64,000 nt of DNA from CBDDLD01 sp965250025 (GTDB taxonomy: Bacteria > Bacteroidota > Bacteroidia > Flavobacteriales > Flavobacteriaceae), in assembly GCA_965250025.1 (NCBI GenBank), contig OZ252283.1:2790001-2854000 (forward strand). The letters are read 5' to 3'. The stretch's first letter is position 1. Each line of letters opens with the position of its first letter. Of this stretch, positions 1-9,230 are shown one piece after another. Under the pieces are notes generated by a model that searched no databases, was not told the DNA's origin, and saw nothing but the letters and a program-made list of their open reading frames with translations. The position numbers and the translations under genes were made by a program.

Positions 1-173
1 ACGGATGTCATTTTCTCGTTAGTCTCCCAGAGTATCTTAATGCTATTTTTGGTTGAGTATTGCAAATAAGGCTTTACCAAAAACTCATTATCATTTGTGC
101 CTGATTGTTGTGAAATCAGGTTTTGGGTTAACAATAGCATGATAACGGTTGTAAATAAAAGTCTATTACTCAT
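1..173 (-). CDS. Purple-acid-phosphatase-like exported protein (N-terminal fragment)
   Basis: Only the first 57 or so residues lie in the window and the gene runs off the left edge. The start is the ATG read at 173. A hydrophobic signal peptide (residues 4-20) is followed by a segment beginning VKPYLQYSTKNSIKILWET. This is typical of the fibronectin-like domain that opens purple acid phosphatases and related metallophosphoesterases of Bacteroidota. The metal-binding domain would lie outside the window. It is 23 bases downstream of the alkaline-phosphatase-superfamily gene on the same strand, so it probably belongs to the SusC/SusD/phosphatase operon. The family call rests on this short opening and is therefore moderate. 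Confidence 0.6.
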   Translation of the reverse strand, partial: MSNRLLFTTVIMLLLTQNLISQQSGTNDNEFLVKPYLQYSTKNSIKILWETNEKMTS

Positions 174-196
174 TTCTTTATAATATTAACATTAGT

Positions 197-1339
197 TTAT
201 TCGTCTGTAAGTATGTCATATAAAGGTTCGCCCATTGCATCTTTTTCGTAATTGATTTTCAATATTGTTGCTACTGTAGGTGCAATTTGATTGGTGTAAT
301 ATTGTACCGAATCTTTTGAGTTCACTTTTTTGATCTTACTACCAAAACCTGCTATCCAAACCTGATCTGACCCTTTAATTTTATTACCATGATGCTTCCA
401 TGTCTCTATTGGAACTGTCCCGCGGCCGTGATCTGTGGTGATGATAAAAGTCGTTTTATCCTTATAAAAAGGAGTCTTCTGACAGTACTCCCATAATTCT
501 TTTATCATTTCATCTGTATTCTTCGCTGAGAGGATGTAATGTGTATAATCCCCATCATGAGCAAAATCATCGGTTTCACCATATGAGATGTAAACCAACT
601 TAGGATGATTTCGTTTCATATATTCTAAAGCAAAATTATGCGTAAACACATCTTGCCTTACGGATCCCCATGGTTTAATTGCCTGTTTTTGAAGATGGTT
701 TAAGTATACTTCATTTTCAGACAGTGCTTTTCCTTCTGCTGAGTTATACCCATCATTTACCGGCACTCCACTTCGTTCTTCATTAATAATAGATTTGAAA
801 CGGTCCCAACTTCCAAATGCTGCTACTTGCCCTTTATATGCCTGCTCATTAGCCAACTCTAAAATTGTTTGGTTTGGATTAGGGATTTTATCATTTGAAT
901 TGATGCGTTCATCATCTGCCTTTCCGGTTAAAATCTCATTATATCCGGGATAAGAAAACCAATATGTATTTGTAAGATTAGCATAACTTCCTTTAGTTCT
1001 ATCTCCAATCAAAAACCCATTTTCGGAAGTGATATTCCAAAGAAAAGGCATGAGTTTTTTTCGTCGTTGCTCAGCATTATCATCCCAAAATAAAGGTTCA
1101 ATATAGGCTTTACCTTTAGTAAACGTTTCGTTATAAAGTAGCAAAGAATCAACCCCAGTAAAAACCTCTTGCCAACGTAATCCGTCTAAAGTGATAAAAA
1201 TCACCTTCTCTGAGACATCTATCGTCTCCTGATCCGCTGAACGGTTAGTCTCTTCAGCTTTTTTATGTTCTTGGTCACAACTCGTAAATAAACTTAGGAG
1301 TAAAATGCCCGACAAAATATGTTTTGAGATCTGTTTCAT
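197..1339 (-). CDS. Alkaline-phosphatase-superfamily lipoprotein
   Basis: This 380-residue protein belongs to the alkaline phosphatase/phosphodiesterase superfamily (phosphodiesterase or phosphonoacetate-hydrolase-like folds). It opens with a lipoprotein signal whose lipid Cys is residue 21 (LFTSC), so it should be anchored facing the periplasm or cell surface. Metal-site motifs are visible: LDG near residue 52, the segment SYPGYNEILTG that carries the probable nucleophile, the ETDDFAHDGD cluster, TTDHGRG and a later KHHGN. A further in-frame ATG lies nine codons upstream at 1366. The start at 1339 is preferred because it places the signal peptide at the N-terminus. It follows susD on the same strand, separated by a strong inverted repeat, and precedes a second phosphatase. 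This context suggests release of phosphate from organophosphates captured by the SusC/SusD pair. The exact substrate is unknown. Confidence 0.8.
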   Translation of the reverse strand: MKQISKHILSGILLLSLFTSCDQEHKKAEETNRSADQETIDVSEKVIFITLDGLRWQEVFTGVDSLLLYNETFTKGKAYIEPLFWDDNAEQRRKKLMPFLWNITSENGFLIGDRTKGSYANLTNTYWFSYPGYNEILTGKADDERINSNDKIPNPNQTILELANEQAYKGQVAAFGSWDRFKSIINEERSGVPVNDGYNSAEGKALSENEVYLNHLQKQAIKPWGSVRQDVFTHNFALEYMKRNHPKLVYISYGETDDFAHDGDYTHYILSAKNTDEMIKELWEYCQKTPFYKDKTTFIITTDHGRGTVPIETWKHHGNKIKGSDQVWIAGFGSKIKKVNSKDSVQYYTNQIAPTVATILKINYEKDAMGEPLYDILTDE

Positions 1340-1350
1340 GGTATTTAAGT

Positions 1351-1382
1351 ATTGCCATAGGGGCAAATGTCCCTATGGCAAT
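1351..1382. repeat. Perfect inverted repeat between susD and the phosphatase gene
   Basis: Two 12-base arms, ATTGCCATAGGG at 1351-1362 and CCCTATGGCAAT at 1371-1382, are exact reverse complements around an 8-base loop. In the minus-strand transcript this hairpin would form 12 bases upstream of the phosphatase start codon. The T-run expected of an intrinsic terminator is missing in that direction, so it may be a partial terminator, an mRNA-stability element or a binding site. Confidence 0.6.
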
Positions 1383-1452
1383 TTCAGCAATCAATTATTA
1401 AAAAAACTAATCATCTATTATCTACTAAATATGAACTGTCTTTATGCGTTCA

Positions 1453-2895
1453 TTAATATAATGTTCCTGTTTCCCACCAGCCTTTTGAGTTGAGATTATC
1501 TCCTCCTATAGCTGTAGCTGCTGCCTGATAATTATCATTATTTAATGCTTGTTCTGAGCTTGGGTACAAATACCTTACCGGCACCATATCGCCATTTACA
1601 TTATCTGGTCCCGGAGTAATCATTGGATAGCCTGTACGTCTAAAATCAAACCAGGTTTCCATACCTACTAAGAAATTTGCCAGACGTTTTTGTTCCATGA
1701 TTTGCTCTAAGGAGTTATTATATACGACTCCAGGTTGTGCTAAGTAATCATTGATATCTTCTTGCGATGCACCCCAATATTCTAATGACGCTCTAACACC
1801 ATTCTCATAATATGTTGCTGCACTTCCGGTACTGATAATACCTCTGTAACGCGCTTCTGCCAAAATAAACTGCAACTCAGAATATTTCATAATAGGTGCT
1901 TCCACATCGGTACTTGATCTCCAAAATAAGTCCAAATCAAAACGTGATACATTATTTTCACTATCAAAACTTCTGGCATTATCCTGACTTAAGCCATTTG
2001 GCATAGGCCCAAATGTTCCTGAATCTGGATGCTCATCATACCATATTGGCAAGCGTGGATCGTTAAGCGGATCCATATAGTTAAATGCAGTATTAGTTAA
2101 ACTATACTCATCAAAAGTACCTATACGTGAAGTACTTAAAAACCATGCGTCTATATTTGAATTGCCTTGATATCGTAATACAGCATTATCCGCATTACTT
2201 TCAAAATAGTCTTGAGACTGAACAATATTCTGCATTTGTGTACTTACATCATTACGCTTTGATGTTCTTAATAAATACCTTAAACGTAAGGCGTTTGCCA
2301 ATTTAATCCAGGATTGTAAGTTGCCGTTAAAGATCAAATCTCCTCCTCTTAATGGCACTCCCTCCCCTAGTAAACTGACAGCGGTTTCAAGGTCTGCTAA
2401 AATTCCAACGTATACTTGCTCTTGCTGGTCGTATGCCGGTGTAAAGTTTCCGTCAGTGATACCTTGAATCGCTTCGGTATAAGGCACCGCATTATACATA
2501 TCGGTTAGGTTGGCATAAATCAATGACTTCATAATGAGTCCTACTCCTTCATAAGACTCATTTTTTGTCTCTTCTGCTCTGCTTATTCTGATAATATCCT
2601 CTACACTAGACAGTATATTATAAAAATTAGACCATCCGCTTCCTGTTCCCCATTGATAAATATCCTGATCCACAAAATTATTCTTAGCAGCTAATTGCGC
2701 TACCAGGTTACCTTGATTCCATCCGATCCTTACTAAAGTATTTGGAGTATCTGAGGTTACTGATGCTAATAACAGATCTGCAGATACTGACTCTGGCTGG
2801 TTAGGATTGGTATTGATCTCTTCAAATTCGTCCGTACAGGCAGTTACCACTACCATAGCAAGACATACTATTAAAATGTTTTTTATTGATTTCAT
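1453..2895 (-). CDS. SusD-like outer-membrane lipoprotein (SusD-like_2 type)
   Basis: This 480-residue SusD/RagB-family lipoprotein forms the lid that captures substrate for the neighbouring SusC channel. The signal peptide ends at the lipid Cys 20 (VVTAC), followed by DEFEEINTNPNQP, the typical opening of the SusD-like_2 family. The internal segments FNGNLQSWIKLANALRLRYL and QFILAEA fit the TPR-rich SusD fold. It starts 21 bases after the end of susC on the same strand. The family does not itself reveal the ligand. Linked phosphatase genes downstream suggest phosphorylated organic compounds. It resembles the SusD at 24016-25458 throughout, and both are 480 residues long. Confidence 0.93.
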   Translation of the reverse strand: MKSIKNILIVCLAMVVVTACTDEFEEINTNPNQPESVSADLLLASVTSDTPNTLVRIGWNQGNLVAQLAAKNNFVDQDIYQWGTGSGWSNFYNILSSVEDIIRISRAEETKNESYEGVGLIMKSLIYANLTDMYNAVPYTEAIQGITDGNFTPAYDQQEQVYVGILADLETAVSLLGEGVPLRGGDLIFNGNLQSWIKLANALRLRYLLRTSKRNDVSTQMQNIVQSQDYFESNADNAVLRYQGNSNIDAWFLSTSRIGTFDEYSLTNTAFNYMDPLNDPRLPIWYDEHPDSGTFGPMPNGLSQDNARSFDSENNVSRFDLDLFWRSSTDVEAPIMKYSELQFILAEARYRGIISTGSAATYYENGVRASLEYWGASQEDINDYLAQPGVVYNNSLEQIMEQKRLANFLVGMETWFDFRRTGYPMITPGPDNVNGDMVPVRYLYPSSEQALNNDNYQAAATAIGGDNLNSKGWWETGTLY

Positions 2896-2916
2896 CTTAA
2901 ACTGTTTTTTTCAATG

Positions 2917-5900
2917 TTAGAATTGTAGGTTGACACTCATTCCCATACTTCTTGCACTTGGTGTTGCCATATCTTCAAGGCCCTGCACTATTGTCGACCC
3001 ATCAAATGAGAAGGTCTCAGGATCTATATGATCATTCTCAGTCCATAGTGCTAGATTCCTTCCTACTAAAGAGATACTTGCATTTTGAATGAATGTGTTT
3101 TTTAGAAAGTTTCTAGGGAAATTATAAGTAAGTTTAACTTCTCTGAGCTTTACATAGGTAGCATCAAAAATCGGAACAGCTTCATTACCTCTACTATAAG
3201 TTGATGAATAATAAGCAGATGCCGGAACATTAACATCGTTTGGTACAAAACCTCCATTGCCATCAGACATTACTCCCTGTCCTACGATGCCTGTTTCTCT
3301 TCCATTTGCTGTAAAATCTAACATCCCTGTTGTACCTCCAATAGCAACGGTTCTTGAATGAATCTCTCCGCCTTGTCTCCAATCAAATAATACGCCTAGA
3401 CTTAAATTCTTGTATGTAAATGTATTTTGGAATCCAACCATAAAATCAGGGTTGTAATTCCCTAACTTCACTAATTCATTGCTTCTTACCGGTAATCCAT
3501 TCTCATAAAGCACCTGACCATTAACCATCTCAAAACCGGTTCCGTACATATCTCCTACACGACCACCTACTTTAGCTAAAATTTCAACTCCGTTGTTTTC
3601 GGCAATTCTATAGGTATCTAACCCTTCCACAAGAGAAACGACTTCACCTCTGTTAGATGTAAAATTGGTAGTTGACGTCCACGTAAAATTATCTGTTTGA
3701 ATGGGTCTTACATTTAATGTAATCTCAATTCCTTTATTCTCTACCTCACCGGCATTAACTATACGGGCATCTAACCCTGAAGTAGCAGACACTGGTAACG
3801 TAAGAATCTGGTTTTTTACATTAGATTTATAAACGGCTACATCAAGTCCTATGCGTCCTTTGAACAAACGTAAATCTGCTCCTAATTCGATAGAGTTCGT
3901 TTTTTCAGGTTTTAAATCTGCATTTCTTAAAATACGGTAAGCTTCCACTCTAGAAACACCATTAAAGGCTTCTCTGAAAGCGTATGTAGAAGCAATATTA
4001 TATGGATCTGTATCATTACCTACACTTGCCCAACCTGCTCTTAACTTGGCAAAAGAAATGGCTTCCGGTAGTTGAAACATATCACTCAAAATAGCACTCA
4101 CTCCTACAGATGGGTAGAAATAAGAATTGTTTTCTTTTGGTAATGTACTCGACCAGTCATTACGCCCAGTGATGTCTAAGAATAAATAATTCTTGTAAGA
4201 CATGTTCGCAAAGGCATATAAACTGTGCACCTCTTTTTTATCGTTAAATTGTGTTTTGGCTAACGGCTCATTTGCGTTTTCAAAATTGTATATTCCCGGA
4301 ATCGATAAGGAGTTAGCACTAATTCTCTTGTAGCGTTGCTCTTGTTCCCTTATGTTACCTCCAAAAGACGCTCCGATTGAAAAATCTTCATCAATATCTT
4401 TATTATAGCTTAGTAAGAAATCTGTGTTTTGTTCTTTGAAATACACATCGTCTTCCCTGTATTGACCTCGTGCAAAACGCTGTGTACTAAACGCTCGTTT
4501 ACCTACACGTAACTCACTAGAATAATCTATTCCGGAGCGTAGCATTAGTGATAAGTTTTTTGCCAAAGTGATATCCGCTCTTACATTACCAATAATACGA
4601 TCTCTATCAAAACCATTGGTATTTTCATACATTGTAAAATAAGGATTGTCGTGCCAGTTATAGTTATAATTGTACTGTTGCACACCTTCTAAGCCTGGTT
4701 GCCAATAATTTCTTAGCGAATTAATATCTATTTGTCTTCCGAACCATACCCATAAATACATGATATTTTCTGTTCCATAGGAATTATTAGGTCGGTTATT
4801 AGACCAACTATTCACATAGTTTAAAGACGAACTTACTTTTAACCAATTTGCCAGCTGATAGCTTCCACTCAATGCATAAGTTCTTCGGTTATAATCTGTA
4901 TTTGGAAGAATACCTTCACTTTGCAAATCGGTTAGCGACACACGAAATGTTCCTTTATCATTTCCACCATTAATAGACAGGTTATTTGATACTGTGAATC
5001 CGGTTCTGAAAAAGTCTTTGACATTATCAGGATGTGCAACCCAAGGGGTGGCCGTAATAGTATCTATATAATTACCATCTAAGTCTCTTGGTCTTATCGC
5101 AGTATCTCCAGCCCTTAAACCACTAGACGTTGGACTATCGTGCTGCGCTATTAACTGGCCATTTAATGCCGGTCCCCAACTCTCATCTACACCATCATTT
5201 AACCCAGGGTTCAAATTAGATTCAAATCCTCCATTAGAGAATTCAAATTCCCCATTAGCACCCTGACCATATCGATCTTGCCATTTTGGCAAACGCAATA
5301 CGGATTCTACGGTAGTATTATTGGTAAATGAAATCCCTAATCCACGACCTGCTTTTCCTGATTTTGTAGTAATAAGAATAACACCATTAGCTCCTCGAGA
5401 ACCGTATAATGCCGTTGCATTTGGTCCTTTTAAAACACTCATGGTTTCTATATCATCAGGATTAATATCTTGTGCTCCATTTCCGTAATCGGTTTCAAGA
5501 TTCCCTTCAGATCGATTACTTACTGTATTATTATTAATAGGTATCCCATCTACCACAAAAAGCGGCGAATTCTGCCCTGGTATTAATGACCCTTCACCTC
5601 TAATACTAATAACAGAAGTAGACCCTACACCAGAGTTTCCTCCGGTTACCTGTACTCCTGAAAATTTACCTGACAATGAATTTACAACATTAGTCTCTTT
5701 AGCCTTAGCCAGTTCTTCACCTTCTACTTCCTGTACGGAATAGCCTAATCTTTTAGCTTCTCTTTTAATTCCTAATGCGGTTACTACAACCTGATCTAAT
5801 TGTTCTTCATTAGTTTCTAAAGCTATAATTCCCAAATCTTTTTCTGTAAGCCCTCCAAAAGACACATCAATGACTTTAGAAATAAACCCTACATAAGAAA

Positions 5901-6120
5901 TTTCAATTTTTACAGTATCCGATGTGATATTCTCCAGAGTAAATTTCCCATCATAATTACTGGATGTTCCTTGAGAAGTATCGAGAACTAAAATAGTAGC
6001 TCCGGGAAGCGGTAAATCACCGTCGCTGATTTCTCCTTTTAAAGTTCTGCTTTGCGCAACACTCAAGCTGGTTAATCCTATATATAGTATCAACAGCAAA
6101 GATATTTTTTTAACATTCAT
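2917..6120 (-). CDS. SusC/RagA-family TonB-dependent outer-membrane channel
   Basis: At 1067 residues this is a full-length SusC-type TonB-dependent transporter. A signal peptide (about residues 1-22) precedes a carboxypeptidase-regulatory-like domain (about 25-105), the plug (about 115-255, with the RagA signature VLKGPNATALYGSRGANGV) and a large beta-barrel ending in the aromatic VNLQF. It heads the minus-strand operon susC, susD, phosphatase, phosphatase. Energy would come from TonB acting across the periplasm. It is closely similar along its length to the SusC at 20812-24006, sharing for example NLRNYWQ.GLEG.QQY and the RAFS.-RFA block. This marks the two as paralogs and separates them from the SusC at 13164-16112. 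Transport of organophosphate is inferred from the neighbours. Confidence 0.95.
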   Translation of the reverse strand: MNVKKISLLLILYIGLTSLSVAQSRTLKGEISDGDLPLPGATILVLDTSQGTSSNYDGKFTLENITSDTVKIEISYVGFISKVIDVSFGGLTEKDLGIIALETNEEQLDQVVVTALGIKREAKRLGYSVQEVEGEELAKAKETNVVNSLSGKFSGVQVTGGNSGVGSTSVISIRGEGSLIPGQNSPLFVVDGIPINNNTVSNRSEGNLETDYGNGAQDINPDDIETMSVLKGPNATALYGSRGANGVILITTKSGKAGRGLGISFTNNTTVESVLRLPKWQDRYGQGANGEFEFSNGGFESNLNPGLNDGVDESWGPALNGQLIAQHDSPTSSGLRAGDTAIRPRDLDGNYIDTITATPWVAHPDNVKDFFRTGFTVSNNLSINGGNDKGTFRVSLTDLQSEGILPNTDYNRRTYALSGSYQLANWLKVSSSLNYVNSWSNNRPNNSYGTENIMYLWVWFGRQIDINSLRNYWQPGLEGVQQYNYNYNWHDNPYFTMYENTNGFDRDRIIGNVRADITLAKNLSLMLRSGIDYSSELRVGKRAFSTQRFARGQYREDDVYFKEQNTDFLLSYNKDIDEDFSIGASFGGNIREQEQRYKRISANSLSIPGIYNFENANEPLAKTQFNDKKEVHSLYAFANMSYKNYLFLDITGRNDWSSTLPKENNSYFYPSVGVSAILSDMFQLPEAISFAKLRAGWASVGNDTDPYNIASTYAFREAFNGVSRVEAYRILRNADLKPEKTNSIELGADLRLFKGRIGLDVAVYKSNVKNQILTLPVSATSGLDARIVNAGEVENKGIEITLNVRPIQTDNFTWTSTTNFTSNRGEVVSLVEGLDTYRIAENNGVEILAKVGGRVGDMYGTGFEMVNGQVLYENGLPVRSNELVKLGNYNPDFMVGFQNTFTYKNLSLGVLFDWRQGGEIHSRTVAIGGTTGMLDFTANGRETGIVGQGVMSDGNGGFVPNDVNVPASAYYSSTYSRGNEAVPIFDATYVKLREVKLTYNFPRNFLKNTFIQNASISLVGRNLALWTENDHIDPETFSFDGSTIVQGLEDMATPSARSMGMSVNLQF

Positions 6121-6513
6121 TTTGGTATAGTTTACAATTAGTAAATTTTATGACACAAAAAAACTTATTATTTTACTATTTGTAAACTTTTAAAGTTTAT
6201 CAAAAAATCATCAAAAGCACTCTTAATTGTAATCTAATTGTTACCAATGTTAATTTTTATTCTTGTAAATACCGGTTAATCTTTTAAAATCAATCACATA
6301 GATATTTCTGTATATCACTACCATGTTAAACCTAATCATTTGAACACATCTATCATTTTACCCATCTATTACTTTTAATCATACAATCACAGACAAACAG
6401 TCACATCTCAAAAACAGTCATTAAAATCTAAAAACCGTTCATTCAAATCATTTTTGGTCTTTGAGCGTTGATAAGAGTTATTTTGATTTTCCTAAAAATC
6501 AAAACTCATAACC
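6121..6513. promoter_or_regulatory. Divergent intergenic region with repeats
   Basis: This 393-base AT-rich gap separates two divergently transcribed operons and must hold both promoters. I could not find an exact TAnnTTTG box on either strand. Three repeats stand out. The first is a palindrome TAAACTTT-T-AAAGTTTA at 6183-6199, 63 bases upstream of susC. The second is a direct repeat AAACAGTCA at 6395-6403 and 6412-6420. The third is an inverted repeat TTTTGATTTT / AAAATCAAAA at 6481-6504, ending nine bases before the start codon at 6514. Any of these could be an operator or, for the last, a 5' leader hairpin. Confidence 0.45.
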
Positions 6514-9006
6514 ATGACAATTAAAACATTAAAGCTAGCTTTTATCATTTTGCTTGTTTGTAGCTATAACAATAGCTATGGGCAGCATATTAAACGCAAA
6601 GGAAATTTAGGCGTTCAAATGGCCAACGCTCCAAAGAATCCTCATGAGGCTATCTTTTCAATAGCTTCTGTTTTTCCAAACAGCACTGCCAGTAACTTAA
6701 ACCTCAAAAAAGATGACTTGTTACTAAAGATCAATGGTTCTCCTGCGACATCATACTCTGATGTCAAAACACTTATCAGCAAATTTTATGGTGATGATGA
6801 TGTTAGCATCACGGTATTAAGAGATCATAAAATCACAACACTAAAGGGTAAGGTACAAGCTAAAGCTCCTGTTAAGGTATCTCAAAACTCTGAGACCATT
6901 TTAGGAGAAGTCCCTTATAAAAATGGTTACATCAGATCTATACTTAATAAGCCAACAGGTAATGGCCCTTTTAAAACCATATACTACATACAAGGTTACC
7001 CTTGTCAATCTGTAGATTATCCCATACAACATCCTACCATGCAACTGATCAAAGGATTGGTTGAAGAAGGATATGCTGTATACAGAGTTGAAAAACCCGG
7101 CGCTGGTGAATTTGTAAACTGTGAACCTTGCCAAGACCAGGATTTTAACGATGACCTTACAGGCTTTATTAATGGTTACAACACCTTAACTTCCTATAAT
7201 TTTATTGATACTGATAATATTTACCTTTTTGGCCATTCTCTAGGTGGTAATGTAGCCTCACTACTTGCAAATCAAAAACCTGTCACAGGAATCATTTCTT
7301 ATGGCACTTCAGTAAAACCATGGACCGATTATCTTTTAGACATGGCCAGATACAGTCAACCTATGATGGACGGTAATTATAAAACTTCAGAAGAACAAGT
7401 AAAAAAACTGAGAGCTATTAATGATAAAATATATAAAGACACCCCGATCAGTGCGCTCTCTGACAGTGAGAAAGAAACGCTCAAACTTCTTAACGATTAT
7501 GATGGTAATGGATCTATTTTTGGTAGAAAATTTAGTTTCTGGAAAAACTTCAATACTATTGATTTTATAAATGCATGGGGTGGTGTAAAAACTAATGTAT
7601 TATCACTATATGGCAATAGTGACCTTCATGCCATAAGTGCTTTAGATGCCCAACATATTGCAAATATTGTAAACTCCGTGCGACCTGGCACTGCAACTTT
7701 TAAAAGAATAGATCAAACCGATCATTATTTTGCTAAAGTCGAATCTAAACAACAAGAAGCCTATTTACTGACATCTGGTAAAATCAATGAAATCATTTTC
7801 TCAAAGTTCAACAGTGAAGTTATTAATGTAGTTACCAATTGGATTGAATCGCCTATTGATGAGTATCAGGAACCACTGTTCAAAGACGCTACTGCATTAA
7901 TCGATATTGAAAAAACAAAAATGTCTACTATGGACGTTGAAAGTGCCGACCTGGATGGTGATGGCGACAAAGATCTTATACTGGCCACTGAGTTTGGTCC
8001 TAATAGAATTTTATTTAATGATTCGGGAAATTTTAAAGAAAATCCGACAAAAACCTTACCTCAGCTCAAAACATACACCTATCCTTATATGGGAGAAGAC
8101 AGTGAAGACATTGCCATTGCCGATTTTGATAATGATGGTCATTTGGACCTCCTATTTGTTTCTGAAGATACCGAACATCATGAGCTGTACTTTAATAACG
8201 GGAAAGGCAAATTTGAGTTGGCCGATCAACAAATACCAAAGAATGACCACGCAAATGCAGTATTAGTATACGATTTCAATAAAGATTCATTTCCCGATAT
8301 ACTTATTGGTAATAGAACACAAAACGAACTTTTTATCAATCAAAAGAATCGATCTTTTAAAAATGAAACTTCTAAGTACTGGTTGATCAATACAGATGCC
8401 ACCCAAGATTTAATCAAAACCGATATAGATAATGATGGGGATATGGATATTGTTGAAGGTATTGAACAAGGTGGAAACAATATTTATATAAATAACAATG
8501 GAACATTTAAAGAAAGTAATGATAGAATCCCTGACATGTCTCAAATTGAAACCAGAAAAGTTGTTGCCGCTGATGTAGATAATGATGGGGATATGGACTT
8601 ATTCTATTGCAATGTCGGGTGGACAGGAAAAAACCCACAGAACATACTGTTATTAAATGATGGTAAAGGCTATTTCACAAACGCTACAACAACAGCCTTA
8701 CCAAATGATCTAAGCACCACCTTAGATGCCATCATTAAAGACTTTAACAACGATGGTAAACCCGATATCTTGACTACAGGATTGAATGATATTAATAATC
8801 TGAAACTATTTATTAATACCTCCAATGGATCAGCTATAACTTTTGAAAAAGCAAAACAATTACTACCCAACATTCAATACAATGGTGGCATTGCAATGAT
8901 AGCTGACGAGTTTACTACCGGTAATTATGGGATTTATCTCGGCAATAGTAAACATGCTGATTTTTTAATTGAATTAAATTCAACAAATACTTCCTTAAAC
9001 AATTAA
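6514..9006 (+). CDS. Exported PDZ, alpha/beta-hydrolase and FG-GAP repeat protein
   Basis: This 830-residue protein has an unusual domain order. A signal peptide (1-24) is followed by a PDZ-like domain (about 30-118). An alpha/beta hydrolase (about 130-450) comes next, with the nucleophile elbow GHSLGG at residues 240-245 (Ser242), a likely acid in LYGNSDLH and a likely His in DQTDHYF. About six FG-GAP/VCBS-type repeats follow from about 473 to 815, each with a DxDNDGDxD-like calcium loop (for example DLDGDGDKDL and DVDNDGDMDL). The repeats probably form a beta-propeller that binds a ligand or partner. The hydrolase is likely an esterase or peptidase acting outside the inner membrane, but its substrate cannot be read from sequence. 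The stop is five bases before the next gene, so the three plus-strand genes form an operon. Confidence 0.8.
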   Translation: MTIKTLKLAFIILLVCSYNNSYGQHIKRKGNLGVQMANAPKNPHEAIFSIASVFPNSTASNLNLKKDDLLLKINGSPATSYSDVKTLISKFYGDDDVSITVLRDHKITTLKGKVQAKAPVKVSQNSETILGEVPYKNGYIRSILNKPTGNGPFKTIYYIQGYPCQSVDYPIQHPTMQLIKGLVEEGYAVYRVEKPGAGEFVNCEPCQDQDFNDDLTGFINGYNTLTSYNFIDTDNIYLFGHSLGGNVASLLANQKPVTGIISYGTSVKPWTDYLLDMARYSQPMMDGNYKTSEEQVKKLRAINDKIYKDTPISALSDSEKETLKLLNDYDGNGSIFGRKFSFWKNFNTIDFINAWGGVKTNVLSLYGNSDLHAISALDAQHIANIVNSVRPGTATFKRIDQTDHYFAKVESKQQEAYLLTSGKINEIIFSKFNSEVINVVTNWIESPIDEYQEPLFKDATALIDIEKTKMSTMDVESADLDGDGDKDLILATEFGPNRILFNDSGNFKENPTKTLPQLKTYTYPYMGEDSEDIAIADFDNDGHLDLLFVSEDTEHHELYFNNGKGKFELADQQIPKNDHANAVLVYDFNKDSFPDILIGNRTQNELFINQKNRSFKNETSKYWLINTDATQDLIKTDIDNDGDMDIVEGIEQGGNNIYINNNGTFKESNDRIPDMSQIETRKVVAADVDNDGDMDLFYCNVGWTGKNPQNILLLNDGKGYFTNATTTALPNDLSTTLDAIIKDFNNDGKPDILTTGLNDINNLKLFINTSNGSAITFEKAKQLLPNIQYNGGIAMIADEFTTGNYGIYLGNSKHADFLIELNSTNTSLNN

Positions 9007-9011
9007 TCACA

Positions 9012-9230
9012 ATGAATACTATTTTTAAACACCCAAGCAAAACTATATTGTTCATCACAACCATAGTTGCCATAACTGGTATAGCGCTCTTGGTATTAGC
9101 CACTACAGATCTATTTAGAACGCCTTTCTTTCATACTAAAAACCTCACTGTTGGTTTTCTGATAGCCATATCACTGGGAGTTTTAATTAAACTGTACATT
9201 AACTACTTCAATTCAAAAAAACAACGATGA
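9012..9230 (+). CDS. Small two-helix membrane protein
   Basis: This is a 72-residue protein with two hydrophobic helices (about residues 13-33 and 44-62) and a basic tail ending KKQR. I do not recognise a family. It sits five bases after the PDZ-hydrolase gene, and its stop overlaps the start of the GLPGLI gene (ATGA). That tight packing supports it being a real translated gene rather than chance. A role alongside either neighbour is possible but not shown. Confidence 0.6.
   Translation: MNTIFKHPSKTILFITTIVAITGIALLVLATTDLFRTPFFHTKNLTVGFLIAISLGVLIKLYINYFNSKKQR

Noticed and set aside
8425..8610. Near-identical DNA copies of GATAATGATGGGGATATGGA as a possible mobile repeat
   Set aside because: They encode equivalent calcium loops in successive FG-GAP repeats, so protein repeat structure explains them.
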